A stretch of 64,000 bases of DNA from Dinoroseobacter sp013215265. Its GTDB lineage: Bacteria > Pseudomonadota > Alphaproteobacteria > Rhodobacterales > Rhodobacteraceae. Positions 36,726-44,948 of the stretch are shown piece by piece. Within the stretch, counting starts at the first letter, position 1. Each line of letters opens with the position of its first letter. The notes under the pieces were generated by a model. The model searched no databases. It was given only the letters and a program-made list of their open reading frames with translations, and had not been told where the DNA came from. The stretch covers positions 2,480,001-2,544,000 of the forward strand of contig OY829366.1 of assembly GCA_963691755.1 (NCBI GenBank), written 5' to 3'. A program made the translations under genes and the position numbers.

Positions 36726-37268
36726 ACTTGGCGCCTCATGCACTTGGAAGATGAAAAGCCTTGATGCAAGCGCCGCATGCGATCCATCTCGCCAGATCAA
36801 GGGTGAGAACGTGAATGCGAAATGTTTTCTAAGTTTGGAATGGATCCAGAGTTTAAACGTTAAGTCATCTGTTTGTTTGTTAGAAGATAGATAAGATCGA
36901 TTTATGCCGATCCAAAACTGTTAAGCTCTCCAAACTCGACCTCTAAAACAAAAAATACTGATGGTAATGGCTCATAGCCATTTTGAGAAGAGCAGAATAG
37001 CTCAAATACAGAAACTACCAAAATTTTCATAACCAATAGAGATTGGCTACGATATTATTTTGTACAACTTTGTATATCCCTATGAAAATAGGACACGTTA
37101 TTCTCACAGCAACTGCGAGATCCTATCTATATACTTTGGGATATACTAGAAACGTAAATTCCCCGTATTTTGTATCTGAAGAGATATTCGCTTACCTAAG
37201 ATACCAGGACTTATCCCCATGTAGTACAGTAGCCTTGGAATAGATCCATATTGGGAGAATTCTTTCTA
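36726..37268. other. Intergenic, AT-rich, no supported gene
   Basis: Contains a small hairpin AATGGCT-CAT-AGCCATT near 36968. Two open frames of 60-70 codons lack ribosome sites and recognisable content. Confidence 0.45.
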
Positions 37269-37580
37269 ATGCGAAATCTAGTACCTAGCATGGCAATTAT
37301 TATCTTAGGATTAGGCGCATGTTCAACGCCAGAGCTAACACTTGTCACGCAACAACCTACTTACAATAAGTACGGGACAGCTGAATGCGATGAAGGATAT
37401 ATTCTCTCTGTTGAAGGCCAATTTATAGACCTATGTATTCCCCAGGAGGATGAATGTCCTGAAGGGTATTGGTTCGATACGGCTTATGATATCTGCGTAC
37501 CGTACTATCGCGATGATAGTGATTCTAGCACAAGTGATGACTCCAGTACTGGCTATTCTTATAATGAGCGTAAAGGATAG
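37269..37580 (+). CDS. Small Cys-rich lipoprotein
   Basis: This 103-residue protein has a lipoprotein signal (MRNLVPSMAIIILGLGACS; lipobox LGAC with Cys18). The mature domain has four further Cys (CDEGYILS, DLCIP, ECPEGYWF, DICVP) in an EGF-like spacing, and an acidic Ser/Asp-rich tail. The ATG at 37269 is used; GGGAG lies upstream. It probably sits in the outer membrane or periplasm. The function is unknown. Confidence 0.65.
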   Translation: MRNLVPSMAIIILGLGACSTPELTLVTQQPTYNKYGTAECDEGYILSVEGQFIDLCIPQEDECPEGYWFDTAYDICVPYYRDDSDSSTSDDSSTGYSYNERKG

Positions 37581-37649
37581 TTTCGGATTATATAAATAGC
37601 ACATGAAAATCCTCGTTTTTCATGTTACACGAGTAAAAATCTCCAAGAG

Positions 37650-37688
37650 TAAGGACTTGGCATGATAAAGCCTCATGCCAAGTCCTTA
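37650..37688 (+). terminator. Long perfect inverted repeat, probable terminator
   Basis: Sixteen-base perfect arms (37650-37665 and 37673-37688, TAAGGACTTGGCATGA and its complement) with a seven-base loop, 70 bases after the lipoprotein stop. The stem is unusually long, and the tail TTACTTTGG is only partly U-rich. A smaller AT-rich hairpin precedes it at 37601-37625. Confidence 0.6.
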
Positions 37689-37794
37689 TTACTTTGGAAC
37701 ATAGAGATGATAACGTCTCTAGTGAGTGACGTTTCAGAGCCCAAGAATGCGCTTAATCCAGCAAGTTGAGGTTTCAGAATTGCCGCCACAAAGG

Positions 37795-37995
37795 CTAAGT
37801 TTTCGAGGTCTCGTCAATATTTGTCTCATAGCTAAAAGATCCGAAAACCGCTTTATTGGCGATGGGATCAAATGTGTTCTCTGTATTCAGACACGCTAAG
37901 GCACCAATGAAGTCATAATCATTGCCCTTGCACAAGGCCCCCAGCCACTGTTTTTCTCGGTCTACGTTTGCGATCAAGCTGTCTTGAGCGCGCAT
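37795..37995 (-). CDS. Possible small hypothetical protein
   Basis: A 66-residue frame (ATG at 37995) containing WLGALCKGNDYDFIGALACL and FDPIANKAVFGSFSYET. Codon content looks coding-like, but there is no clear ribosome site and no recognisable family. It diverges from the carboxymuconolactone decarboxylase-type gene. Confidence 0.3.
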   Translation of the reverse strand: MRAQDSLIANVDREKQWLGALCKGNDYDFIGALACLNTENTFDPIANKAVFGSFSYETNIDETSKT

Positions 37996-38027
37996 TTGGA
38001 AACACAAATAAAGTGAGAAGCTTTGCG

Positions 38028-38408
38028 ATGAGCGCGTTTGACGAAGACCTGTTCCTGAAAGGGCTGGAGCAACGCAAATCCACACTGGGTGCGGATTATG
38101 TTGAAAAGAACCTTGCCGCTGCCGATGAGTTTACCCGCCCCTTTCAAGAGGCGATGACAGCATGGTGCTGGGGTTTTGGCTGGGGCGATGATGTGATCGA
38201 TGCCAAAACACGATCAATGATGAACCTGTCGATGATCGGTGCTTTAGGTAAGATGCATGAGTGGGAGCTTCACTGTCATGGCGCGGTGAATAATGGCGTT
38301 ACGCAGGAAGAAATTCGCGCCATCATTCATGTCATCGGGATTTACTGTGGCGTTCCCCAAGCTTTAGAATGCTTTCGGGTTGCACGGAAGGTTCTCGAAC
38401 AGCCTTGA
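38028..38408 (+). CDS. Carboxymuconolactone decarboxylase family protein
   Basis: The 126-residue protein is close to PcaC in layout: TAWCWGFGWGDDVIDAKTRS, NLSMIGALGKMHEWELHCHG, NNGVTQEEIRAII and YCGVPQALECFRVA. Family members are 4-carboxymuconolactone decarboxylases (protocatechuate pathway) or related peroxidase-like enzymes. No other pca gene is nearby. ATG 38028 is the family-consistent start. The gene is convergent with the aldehyde dehydrogenase gene, so a role in that pathway is only possible. Confidence 0.85.
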   Translation: MSAFDEDLFLKGLEQRKSTLGADYVEKNLAAADEFTRPFQEAMTAWCWGFGWGDDVIDAKTRSMMNLSMIGALGKMHEWELHCHGAVNNGVTQEEIRAIIHVIGIYCGVPQALECFRVARKVLEQP

Positions 38409-38485
38409 GCATCTATAGATGCGGTGAACATGAAGTGGCTCGGCTTCTAATTTAACAATCGAAGCAACTCAAAGCGACATTCACA

Positions 38486-39964
38486 TCAACGCATGACAAA
38501 CGGATTGGCCATGGGTGTTTCAGATGTGCTGATCCAGGTGGTTTTGGTTCGCGTGTAATCCAGCACGGCATCTATCCCGGCCTCGCGCCCATATCCCGAT
38601 TGATCATAACCACCGAAAGGCGCGATCGGAGATACGGCGCGATAAGTATTGACCCAACAGATCCCCGCCTTGAGGCGCTGCGAGACACGATGCGCCCTCG
38701 CGACGTTTTGCGTGAACACCCCTGAGCCCAATCCAAATGGCGATGCGTTGGCCAAGGCAATGGCCTCTTCCTCAGTGTCGAAGGGCAAAAGAGACATCAC
38801 TGGTCCAAACATCTCTGTCCTGAGTGTTTCAATCGTAGCGTCCGGACACTCAACCAGCGTAGGTGCCATGTAGTTCCCGGGGCGATCAATCCTCGCACCA
38901 CCAAATCGGATTCGTGCACCACCAGCGCGTGCGGCTTCAAGCGTGGTCTCTATCTTTTCGACCTGCGCAGCGGTGCAGAGAGGGCCAACCTGCGTCTCTG
39001 CCTCAAGCGGATCTCCTATGACGATGCCCTGCATTTTTTGGTCGATCAGTCGGGCCAGGTCCTCAAAGATCGGACGATGTATCAGCCCCCTGCTGCCCGC
39101 CACACAGCTTTGCCCTGAAGCGCCAAAATTGCCCGCGATCAGCCCATTGGCTGCGCCGTCAAGATCAGCATCGTCGAAAACTAGAATGGGCGACTTACCC
39201 CCCAGTTCCAGCGTTGTTACAGCAAAATTCTCGGCGGAATTGCGCACGACGCGTCGCGCGGTTTCCGGACCTCCTGTGAAGGCAATGCGGTCAACGTCCG
39301 GATGACGCGTTAACGGGATCGCGCAATTCTCGGCATCGCCGGTCATGACAGATACGACACCAGGCGGAAAGCCCGCCTTCTCGATCAGGCGGGCAAACTC
39401 GAGCATTGGCGCGGGGGCAACCTCGGAGGCTTTCAGAACGACCGAACATCCTGCCGCCAATGCGGGACCCAGTTTAGTCGCCGTCAGGAACATCTGTGCA
39501 TTCCAAGGCACGATAGCAACCACAACGCCAATAGGCTCACGACGAGTAAAGACATGCATGTCAGGCTTGTCGATAGGCAACACCGCCCCTTCGATCTTGT
39601 CCGCAAGCCCCGCATAATACCGATAATAATCAACCACATAGACTGATTGCGTTGCAGTTTCAGCCAAAAGCTTTCCACTGTCCGTTGTTTCAACACGGCC
39701 AATTTCCTGCGCGTGCTCCTCGATCAGTTCAGCGAGGCGATACAGCAACTTGCCCCGCTGAGTTTGTGTCATGTCACGCCATGTAGGATCATCGAGAACT
39801 CGGCGTGCTGCCCCAACGGCCCGATCAACATCTGCGGGCGCAGCACACGCAAATGTTGCCCAATCTTCGCCGGTGGCCGGGTTTTCAGATGCCATTATTT
39901 GCCCCTGCCTCCCTTCGACCCATTGGCCATCGATAAAGAGCTGGTAGTGCGGTCTCTGTCCCAT
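38486..39964 (-). CDS. NAD(P)-dependent aldehyde dehydrogenase
   Basis: The 492-residue ALDH-superfamily enzyme oxidises an aldehyde to a carboxylate. ELGGKSPILVFDDADLDGA carries the general-base Glu, and FGASGQSCVAGSRG carries catalytic Cys287. The C-terminal GGYDQSGYGREAG is typical of betaine-aldehyde/hydroxymuconic-semialdehyde dehydrogenase relatives. ATG 39964 has GAGGGA upstream, better than the overlapping GTG at 39976. It is the last gene of the operon starting at 42495. Confidence 0.93.
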   Translation of the reverse strand: MGQRPHYQLFIDGQWVEGRQGQIMASENPATGEDWATFACAAPADVDRAVGAARRVLDDPTWRDMTQTQRGKLLYRLAELIEEHAQEIGRVETTDSGKLLAETATQSVYVVDYYRYYAGLADKIEGAVLPIDKPDMHVFTRREPIGVVVAIVPWNAQMFLTATKLGPALAAGCSVVLKASEVAPAPMLEFARLIEKAGFPPGVVSVMTGDAENCAIPLTRHPDVDRIAFTGGPETARRVVRNSAENFAVTTLELGGKSPILVFDDADLDGAANGLIAGNFGASGQSCVAGSRGLIHRPIFEDLARLIDQKMQGIVIGDPLEAETQVGPLCTAAQVEKIETTLEAARAGGARIRFGGARIDRPGNYMAPTLVECPDATIETLRTEMFGPVMSLLPFDTEEEAIALANASPFGLGSGVFTQNVARAHRVSQRLKAGICWVNTYRAVSPIAPFGGYDQSGYGREAGIDAVLDYTRTKTTWISTSETPMANPFVMR

Positions 39965-39972
39965 TCTGTCCC

Positions 39973-41007
39973 TCACTGAAAGGCTGGCATCACGTCGTCG
40001 ATAAACCGCGCCAGCGATGCGCGCTTGCGTTCGAAATTAATACCGCTGTCGATCCAGAACGAGAACTCATCATACCCCAGATCTTCGTAGCGTTTGATTT
40101 GGTCGATCACTTCACGCGCGGTGCCCATCGTCAGATTACGCTTCATGTTTTCAGGCGCCATCATTGTGTTGGCAGCCATTTCGTCTTCGGAGAGCTCTTG
40201 TATCAGGCCTTGGGAGACCGGGCGCTTGTTCTGAAACCATGCGCCAAAATAGCAATAAAAGCGCGACAGCTCCTTCGCGGCACGCTCCAAATCGGCGGCA
40301 TCCTTGGCGACATAGGTGTGATGTAACAGCATGATCTTCGGACGCTTCCCATTATAACTGGCGCAAGCCGCATTGAACCGCTCCATCAGGCTTTCGATCT
40401 CTTCAATCCCCTGCCAAAGCGGCGTGACCTGAATGTTGAAACCATTATGAACGCCAAACTCGTGACTGTTGGGATCGCGTGCGGCGATCCAGATGGGTGG
40501 ACCACCCTCCTGCACAGGTTTTGGGGCCGTGGTGGTCGCAGGAAACTGAAAATACTTCCCCTCGTGGGCGCAATCCCCTTCCCAAAGCTGTGGGAGTAGT
40601 GGCGTGATTTCACGCAGCCGCTGTCCGGCTTCCCATGCATCCATACCCGGCATGAGACGCTCGTATTCATAGGAATAGGCCCCACGCGCAATTCCAAGTT
40701 CGATCCGCCCCTTTGTGATCAGGTCGGCCGAGGCCGCTTCGCCAGCGAGTTTGATAGGGTGCCAGAAGGGCGCGATGACGGTGCCAGTGCCCAATTTTAC
40801 ATGGCTGGTATGATTGGCCAGATTGACCAGAGCCAGCAGAGGATTTGGGGTGATTGTGAAATCCATCCCGTGATGTTCGCCGGTCCAAATCGCGCGCATT
40901 TTCGCATCATCGACCATCTTGCACAGCTCGATGAATTCCGATTGCAGTTGCTCATACGACTGCTCAGGCGTCAGGCGCTCCATATGCGCGAAAAGCGAAA
41001 ATTCCAT
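39973..41007 (-). CDS. LLM-class flavin-dependent monooxygenase
   Basis: This 344-residue luciferase-like alpha/beta-barrel protein uses reduced FMN supplied by a reductase to oxidise a substrate. Typical blocks: AIWTGEHHGMDFTITPNPL near the N-terminus, LGTGTVIAPFWHPIKLAGEA, and GRIELGIARGAYSYEYERL. No flavin reductase gene is in the operon. Its neighbours (hydrolase and aldehyde dehydrogenase) suggest a ring or amide cleavage pathway ending in aldehyde oxidation. Confidence 0.9.
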   Translation of the reverse strand: MEFSLFAHMERLTPEQSYEQLQSEFIELCKMVDDAKMRAIWTGEHHGMDFTITPNPLLALVNLANHTSHVKLGTGTVIAPFWHPIKLAGEAASADLITKGRIELGIARGAYSYEYERLMPGMDAWEAGQRLREITPLLPQLWEGDCAHEGKYFQFPATTTAPKPVQEGGPPIWIAARDPNSHEFGVHNGFNIQVTPLWQGIEEIESLMERFNAACASYNGKRPKIMLLHHTYVAKDAADLERAAKELSRFYCYFGAWFQNKRPVSQGLIQELSEDEMAANTMMAPENMKRNLTMGTAREVIDQIKRYEDLGYDEFSFWIDSGINFERKRASLARFIDDVMPAFQ

Positions 41008-41010
41008 GGA

Positions 41011-41148
41011 TCAGGTCCCTTCCATCCGGCGATGTACCTCGCCATATCCGGTTTGACTGAAGCAGAAACCGGTGCTGCTGCACGCTGTGCAACTGAAGCC
41101 TTGCGCTCTATCAGCCGCGCGGGCGGCAACTTGGTAAATGGTCGTCAT
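41011..41148 (-). CDS. Possible small overlapping ORF between hydrolase and monooxygenase genes
   Basis: A 45-codon frame begins with an ATG overlapping the hydrolase stop as ATGA (41145-41148) and stops 3 bases before the monooxygenase ATG. It therefore fills the gap exactly, as a translationally coupled gene would. The product starts MTTIYQVAARAAD and has three Cys in FSCTACSSTGFCF. No family is recognised. It may be a real small protein or a coincidence. Confidence 0.4.
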   Translation of the reverse strand: MTTIYQVAARAADRAQGFSCTACSSTGFCFSQTGYGEVHRRMEGT

Positions 41149-41924
41149 TGCTGAACCTCATCGAGGAACGCCAGAACGGCAGCATTCACCTGCTCTGCAT
41201 GGGTCATCGGCATCATATGTGCCGCATCAACAATAATTTGCGCGTGACCATGTGGCGTAATATCCGCCATGGCCCGGCTCATTTCGGGGGTCGAATTTGG
41301 CTCGTCCCTACCCGTCAGGAACAATGCGGGGCACCGCAGTTTTCCCAGCGCAGATGGATTTGGGCCGTTTTCATGCGCAAAAACACGATAGGCCATTCGG
41401 TAGGCTGCAGGATCAACACAGCGAAGCCATCCCTCACAAGCTTCGCGTTCTGACGACGGCGTATCACCGAACCAACGCGTCAGTGTGGCTGAGGGATCTA
41501 CAACAGACGTTCCATCAAGGATTTTTGCGCGTGCCTGCACTGCAGCCAAAGCAGACTGGTCTCGTTGGAAGATTGCATTCAGCGCCGCCACGCCACCCAC
41601 GAGATGCGGGTAATGAACGGCCATGTCCAATGCGATCATCGCCCCCATGGAATGCCCGATGACAAACGCGGGTTCATTCAGGCCATCTGCGATGGCATCA
41701 GTATAACCTGACAGGGTTTGTATCTCCTCGGTTAGCAGGCTTTGGCCGTGGCCGGGCATATCAATGGCGACAACTCGGAAGCGGCCGACAAGGGCATCCA
41801 TCTGCGCATTCCACGCCTCTGCCCGGAGGCCGACACCATGGATCAAGAGGACAATTGGCCCTTCTCCGGCGTCAATTGCACGGAGCGCGCCGAATTCAGA
41901 CCGCGGCCGGGTTGTCCAGATCAT
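41145..41924 (-). CDS. Alpha/beta hydrolase
   Basis: The 259-residue protein has VLLIHGVGLRAEAWNAQM (oxyanion HG), the nucleophile elbow GHSMGAM, a LTGRDEPNSTP segment with the acid Asp, and DAAHMMPMTHAEQ with the catalytic His. It resembles the RutD/haloperoxidase-like group. Its first 29 bases overlap the upstream AA_synth gene, and an AAGGA site lies inside that gene, so translation is probably coupled. Confidence 0.88.
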   Translation of the reverse strand: MIWTTRPRSEFGALRAIDAGEGPIVLLIHGVGLRAEAWNAQMDALVGRFRVVAIDMPGHGQSLLTEEIQTLSGYTDAIADGLNEPAFVIGHSMGAMIALDMAVHYPHLVGGVAALNAIFQRDQSALAAVQARAKILDGTSVVDPSATLTRWFGDTPSSEREACEGWLRCVDPAAYRMAYRVFAHENGPNPSALGKLRCPALFLTGRDEPNSTPEMSRAMADITPHGHAQIIVDAAHMMPMTHAEQVNAAVLAFLDEVQQ

Positions 41925-42495
41925 GGCCCAGATCCTTCAGGTCCTGATAGCGGTCGCCAATTCGATGATGCGGACGTCCACTTGTCGCCCCTCCGAGCAC
42001 TACGACAATTTCGTCATCACGCGGCGCATCTGAAATCGAAAACTGGATCGTCAGATAATGCGAGCGGCGCCCCGCATCATTCTTGTCCATCAAAGGCACC
42101 GTGATCGGCGCATTGGCGGGGCCGCGTGTATTCGTAAAGGCAAGATAGGATTTGGCGCCAACCGCCTCACGATAGAAGTTGCCGAACCGCAATGTGTGGA
42201 TAAGGCCTGATGCGTGCTCTATTTCGCCGTTCAATCCAACCACGGCGGCTTTGCCATACGCCTCAATCACATCACCACTGCCAGCCAAGAAGATCATGCG
42301 CTGCGTCATCATCTCGCCGAGCATCGGACCATAGGCTTGAATCTCCGGCTTGAGATCCTCTACAAACCGCCCCGCCCAAGGGTTTTTTAAAACCGCCGCA
42401 ACCGCAAACATTCGCCAGGGATGATCGGCAGATTTGAACCCTTCAATGAAGACCTCTTCATCATAGGTCACGACCTTCCTGATCTCAGGTTGCAT
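41896..42495 (-). CDS. AA_synth (amino acid synthesis) family protein
   Basis: This 199-residue protein begins IRKVVTYDEEVFIEGFKSAD and contains VAAVLKNPWAGRFVEDL and GSGDVIEAYGKAAVVGLNGE, the hallmark blocks of the AA_synth family. Its true function is not established. GGAGAG precedes the ATG. It is the first gene of the five-gene minus-strand set and is divergent from the LysR regulator, which probably controls it. Confidence 0.85.
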   Translation of the reverse strand: MQPEIRKVVTYDEEVFIEGFKSADHPWRMFAVAAVLKNPWAGRFVEDLKPEIQAYGPMLGEMMTQRMIFLAGSGDVIEAYGKAAVVGLNGEIEHASGLIHTLRFGNFYREAVGAKSYLAFTNTRGPANAPITVPLMDKNDAGRRSHYLTIQFSISDAPRDDEIVVVLGGATSGRPHHRIGDRYQDLKDLGHDLDNPAAV

Positions 42496-42600
42496 ACCGC
42501 TCTCCTGTGCACTGAGGTAAAATATCTAGGAGGAGCGTTTTTTGACAAACGAATGATTTTGAGGCTTGGGTATTACAAAGGCTAATGGCTTACTTAACCC

Positions 42601-43440
42601 ATGAAAAAATCACTCCCTCCACTGACCTGGTTTCGAGCATTTGAAGCCGCAGCACGGCACCTCAGCTTCACCGCAGCCGGGGAGGAGATCGGGCTGACAC
42701 AGTCTGCGGTAAGCCAACAGGTTAAAGCATTGGAAACACGGCTTTGCGTGACCTTATTCATCCGTCATGCGCGCGGGCTATCGCTGACCGATGATGGACG
42801 AAAGCTGCTGCCTCAGGTCGGTTCAGCATTGGGAATACTGTCCATAGCAGCGGATGCGTTTGATACAGGATCCGCGGCCAATCTTTTGACCATCGCCTCT
42901 TCAATCAGTGTCGCTCAATGGGTCATTTCCCCAAAACTTGCCGAGTTCACAAAAAGATACCCTCATATTCGCATTCGATTTCTCAGTGCGATCTGGCCAG
43001 ATGATTTCAATGCTGCACGGGCAAATGTGGAGATCCGCTTTGGATCAGAAAAACAAGTCGGAAAGAATGCTGATCTCCTGACCCCTAACCGTTTGATTGC
43101 TGTAAAGGCGCCTGAACTTGTTGGGGATATATGCACCCTGCCCCTCATCGAAGCTGTGGGAACCTCTAATGGTTGGAAGGACTGGTCGACCCAGATTGAA
43201 GATGTCCCCGAGCCGCAGCTCTTTGCAGATTCGTACGGCATGGCGCTACACCTTGCCACACAAGGCAACGGCGTCGCGTTGGTGAGCGAGCTTCTGATAA
43301 AAGATGCCGTTCAAATGGGGGCAATCAAACGGGCGCATCCCGCCGCAATCTCAGCAAATGAGGGATATTTTCTGTCGGTCGATGAACGCAATGCACCCGC
43401 GGTGCAATTCAAAGCGTGGTTGTTGGAGCAACTTGCCTGA
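42601..43440 (+). CDS. LysR-family regulator, GcvA-like
   Basis: This 279-residue protein has the N-terminal winged helix PLTWFRAFEAAARHLSFTAA followed by EIGLTQSAVSQQVKALE (recognition helix) and a C-terminal periplasmic-binding-like effector domain. The PLxxLRAFEAAARHLSFTxAA start is typical of GcvA-like members. It is divergent from the AA_synth operon across 105 bases; LysR proteins usually regulate the divergent unit. The effector is unknown. Confidence 0.9.
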   Translation: MKKSLPPLTWFRAFEAAARHLSFTAAGEEIGLTQSAVSQQVKALETRLCVTLFIRHARGLSLTDDGRKLLPQVGSALGILSIAADAFDTGSAANLLTIASSISVAQWVISPKLAEFTKRYPHIRIRFLSAIWPDDFNAARANVEIRFGSEKQVGKNADLLTPNRLIAVKAPELVGDICTLPLIEAVGTSNGWKDWSTQIEDVPEPQLFADSYGMALHLATQGNGVALVSELLIKDAVQMGAIKRAHPAAISANEGYFLSVDERNAPAVQFKAWLLEQLA

Positions 43441-43500
43441 ATGCCGGCGCGTGTCGATTGCATGGGGGCTGAAATTAAGCCCCCATACGCGATACCTGCT

Positions 43501-44721
43501 TTATCGGTCGATGATATTGTGGTCCGGGCCATACGGGAACTTGGTGATGTTCTCGACACCGTCTTCGCCAATCACCAAGATATCATGTTCCCGGTACCCG
43601 CCCGCACCCGGCGTACCTTCCGGAATCCAGAGCATCGGTTCCATTGAAACAACCATGCCTGGCTCAAGCGCGGTATCGATGTCTTCCCGCAGTTCAAGCC
43701 CGGCTTCGCGACCGTAATAATGGCTGAGAACCCCGAACGAGTGCCCGTATCCGAAGGAGCGATATTGCAAAAGCCCCTCCTCCGCGAAGAAACGGTTGAT
43801 CTCAGCGGTGATGCCTGAACAGGTTGCGCCTTCTTTTATGAGGCTCATCCCAAGCTCGTGGGCGGCAACATTCGCGTCCCATAACCGCAAGCTTGCAGCA
43901 TCAGGCTGGCCCACGAACAACGTACGCTCAAGCGCGGTATAGTACCCCGAGATCATGGGGAACGTGTTCAGAGACAGGATATCACCCTTTTGCAGTCTAC
44001 GGTTGGTGACAGGGTTGTGCGCACCATCCGTGTTGAGACCCGATTGGAACCAAACCCAGGTGTCCCTGTACTCAGCGTCCGGGAATGCGCGCGCGATTTC
44101 AACTTCCATCGCATTGCGTCCCGCCATGGCGACCTCGATCTCGGTGGCCCCTTCTCGAATGGCCGCGTGAATGGCCGCACCGCCGATGTCAGCGGTTCGA
44201 GCCCCGGCCTTGATCAAAGTAATCTCTTCGGCGGACTTGATCATGCGTGCCTGCATCGTGTCCGCAGCAATATCGACCAGCTCTGGCTCGCCCAGCATGT
44301 GCAACGCGGCATAGCGCGCGGCCAATGTCATGTGATCGCCTTCAATCCCAATCCGCTTCGCGCCGCCAGTGAGGCTGGCCACAGCGCGCCAGTAGTTGTT
44401 GCGCTGCCAATCCGTATAGATGACGTTCTCTTCAACCGAGCGGCGCCAAGGCTGGCCCGCGTCGATATTGGCGGAAACAGTGGTGCAGGCCTCCTGCGTT
44501 ACAACGCAGCCATAGGGGCGGCCAAAGGCACAATACAGAAAGCCAGAATAATAGGCGATGTTGTGCATCGATGTTAGCAGTACAGCAGGGATATCCCGCG
44601 CCGTCATAATTTCACGGAGTTTCGTCAGGCGTCGGGCGTACTCGTCTTTCGAGAAAGGAAGCTCGGCTTTGCTTCCATTGTGGCAGGTAAAGTATTCGGT
44701 GCGCGTGTTCAGATCAGTCAT
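43501..44721 (-). CDS. Creatinase (creatine amidinohydrolase)
   Basis: Creatinase hydrolyses creatine to sarcosine and urea. The 406-residue protein matches the Pseudomonas enzyme over long blocks: TSMHNIAYYSGFLYCAFGRP, SANIDAGQPWRRSVE, YTDWQRNNYW, WFQSGLNTDGAHNPVT, FGYGHSFGVLSHYYGREAGL and VVSMEPMLWIPEG. The active-site His is His235 in GAHNPVT. It has the M24 fold but is not a peptidase. ATG 44721 with AAGGA upstream gives the family N-terminus. It is downstream of a PotABCD-like transporter, separated by 227 bases, so it may have its own promoter. Confidence 0.94.
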   Translation of the reverse strand: MTDLNTRTEYFTCHNGSKAELPFSKDEYARRLTKLREIMTARDIPAVLLTSMHNIAYYSGFLYCAFGRPYGCVVTQEACTTVSANIDAGQPWRRSVEENVIYTDWQRNNYWRAVASLTGGAKRIGIEGDHMTLAARYAALHMLGEPELVDIAADTMQARMIKSAEEITLIKAGARTADIGGAAIHAAIREGATEIEVAMAGRNAMEVEIARAFPDAEYRDTWVWFQSGLNTDGAHNPVTNRRLQKGDILSLNTFPMISGYYTALERTLFVGQPDAASLRLWDANVAAHELGMSLIKEGATCSGITAEINRFFAEEGLLQYRSFGYGHSFGVLSHYYGREAGLELREDIDTALEPGMVVSMEPMLWIPEGTPGAGGYREHDILVIGEDGVENITKFPYGPDHNIIDR

Positions 44722-44948
44722 AATCGCATCCTTGTCACATGCCGGACGCGTAATTGGTCTGTGTCCGGCCACACGTTCCGGCGTTCAGAACGGGCAGGTC
44801 ACATCAGGACCATGACAGGGGACTGGGCCGCGACGCCATCGCAGCAACTGTCACATTTGTTCGGTAAAAGATGGCTACCAAACGGTCAAGATCAGAAATA
44901 CCCCCCCAAACTTAGCAGCACAGATCAAAGTCTATCGCGCGGTAAGTA

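Noticed and set aside
40759..41154. Plus-strand open frame of 131 codons
   Set aside because: It is antisense to the monooxygenase gene and lacks a ribosome site; the minus-strand small ORF fits the operon better.
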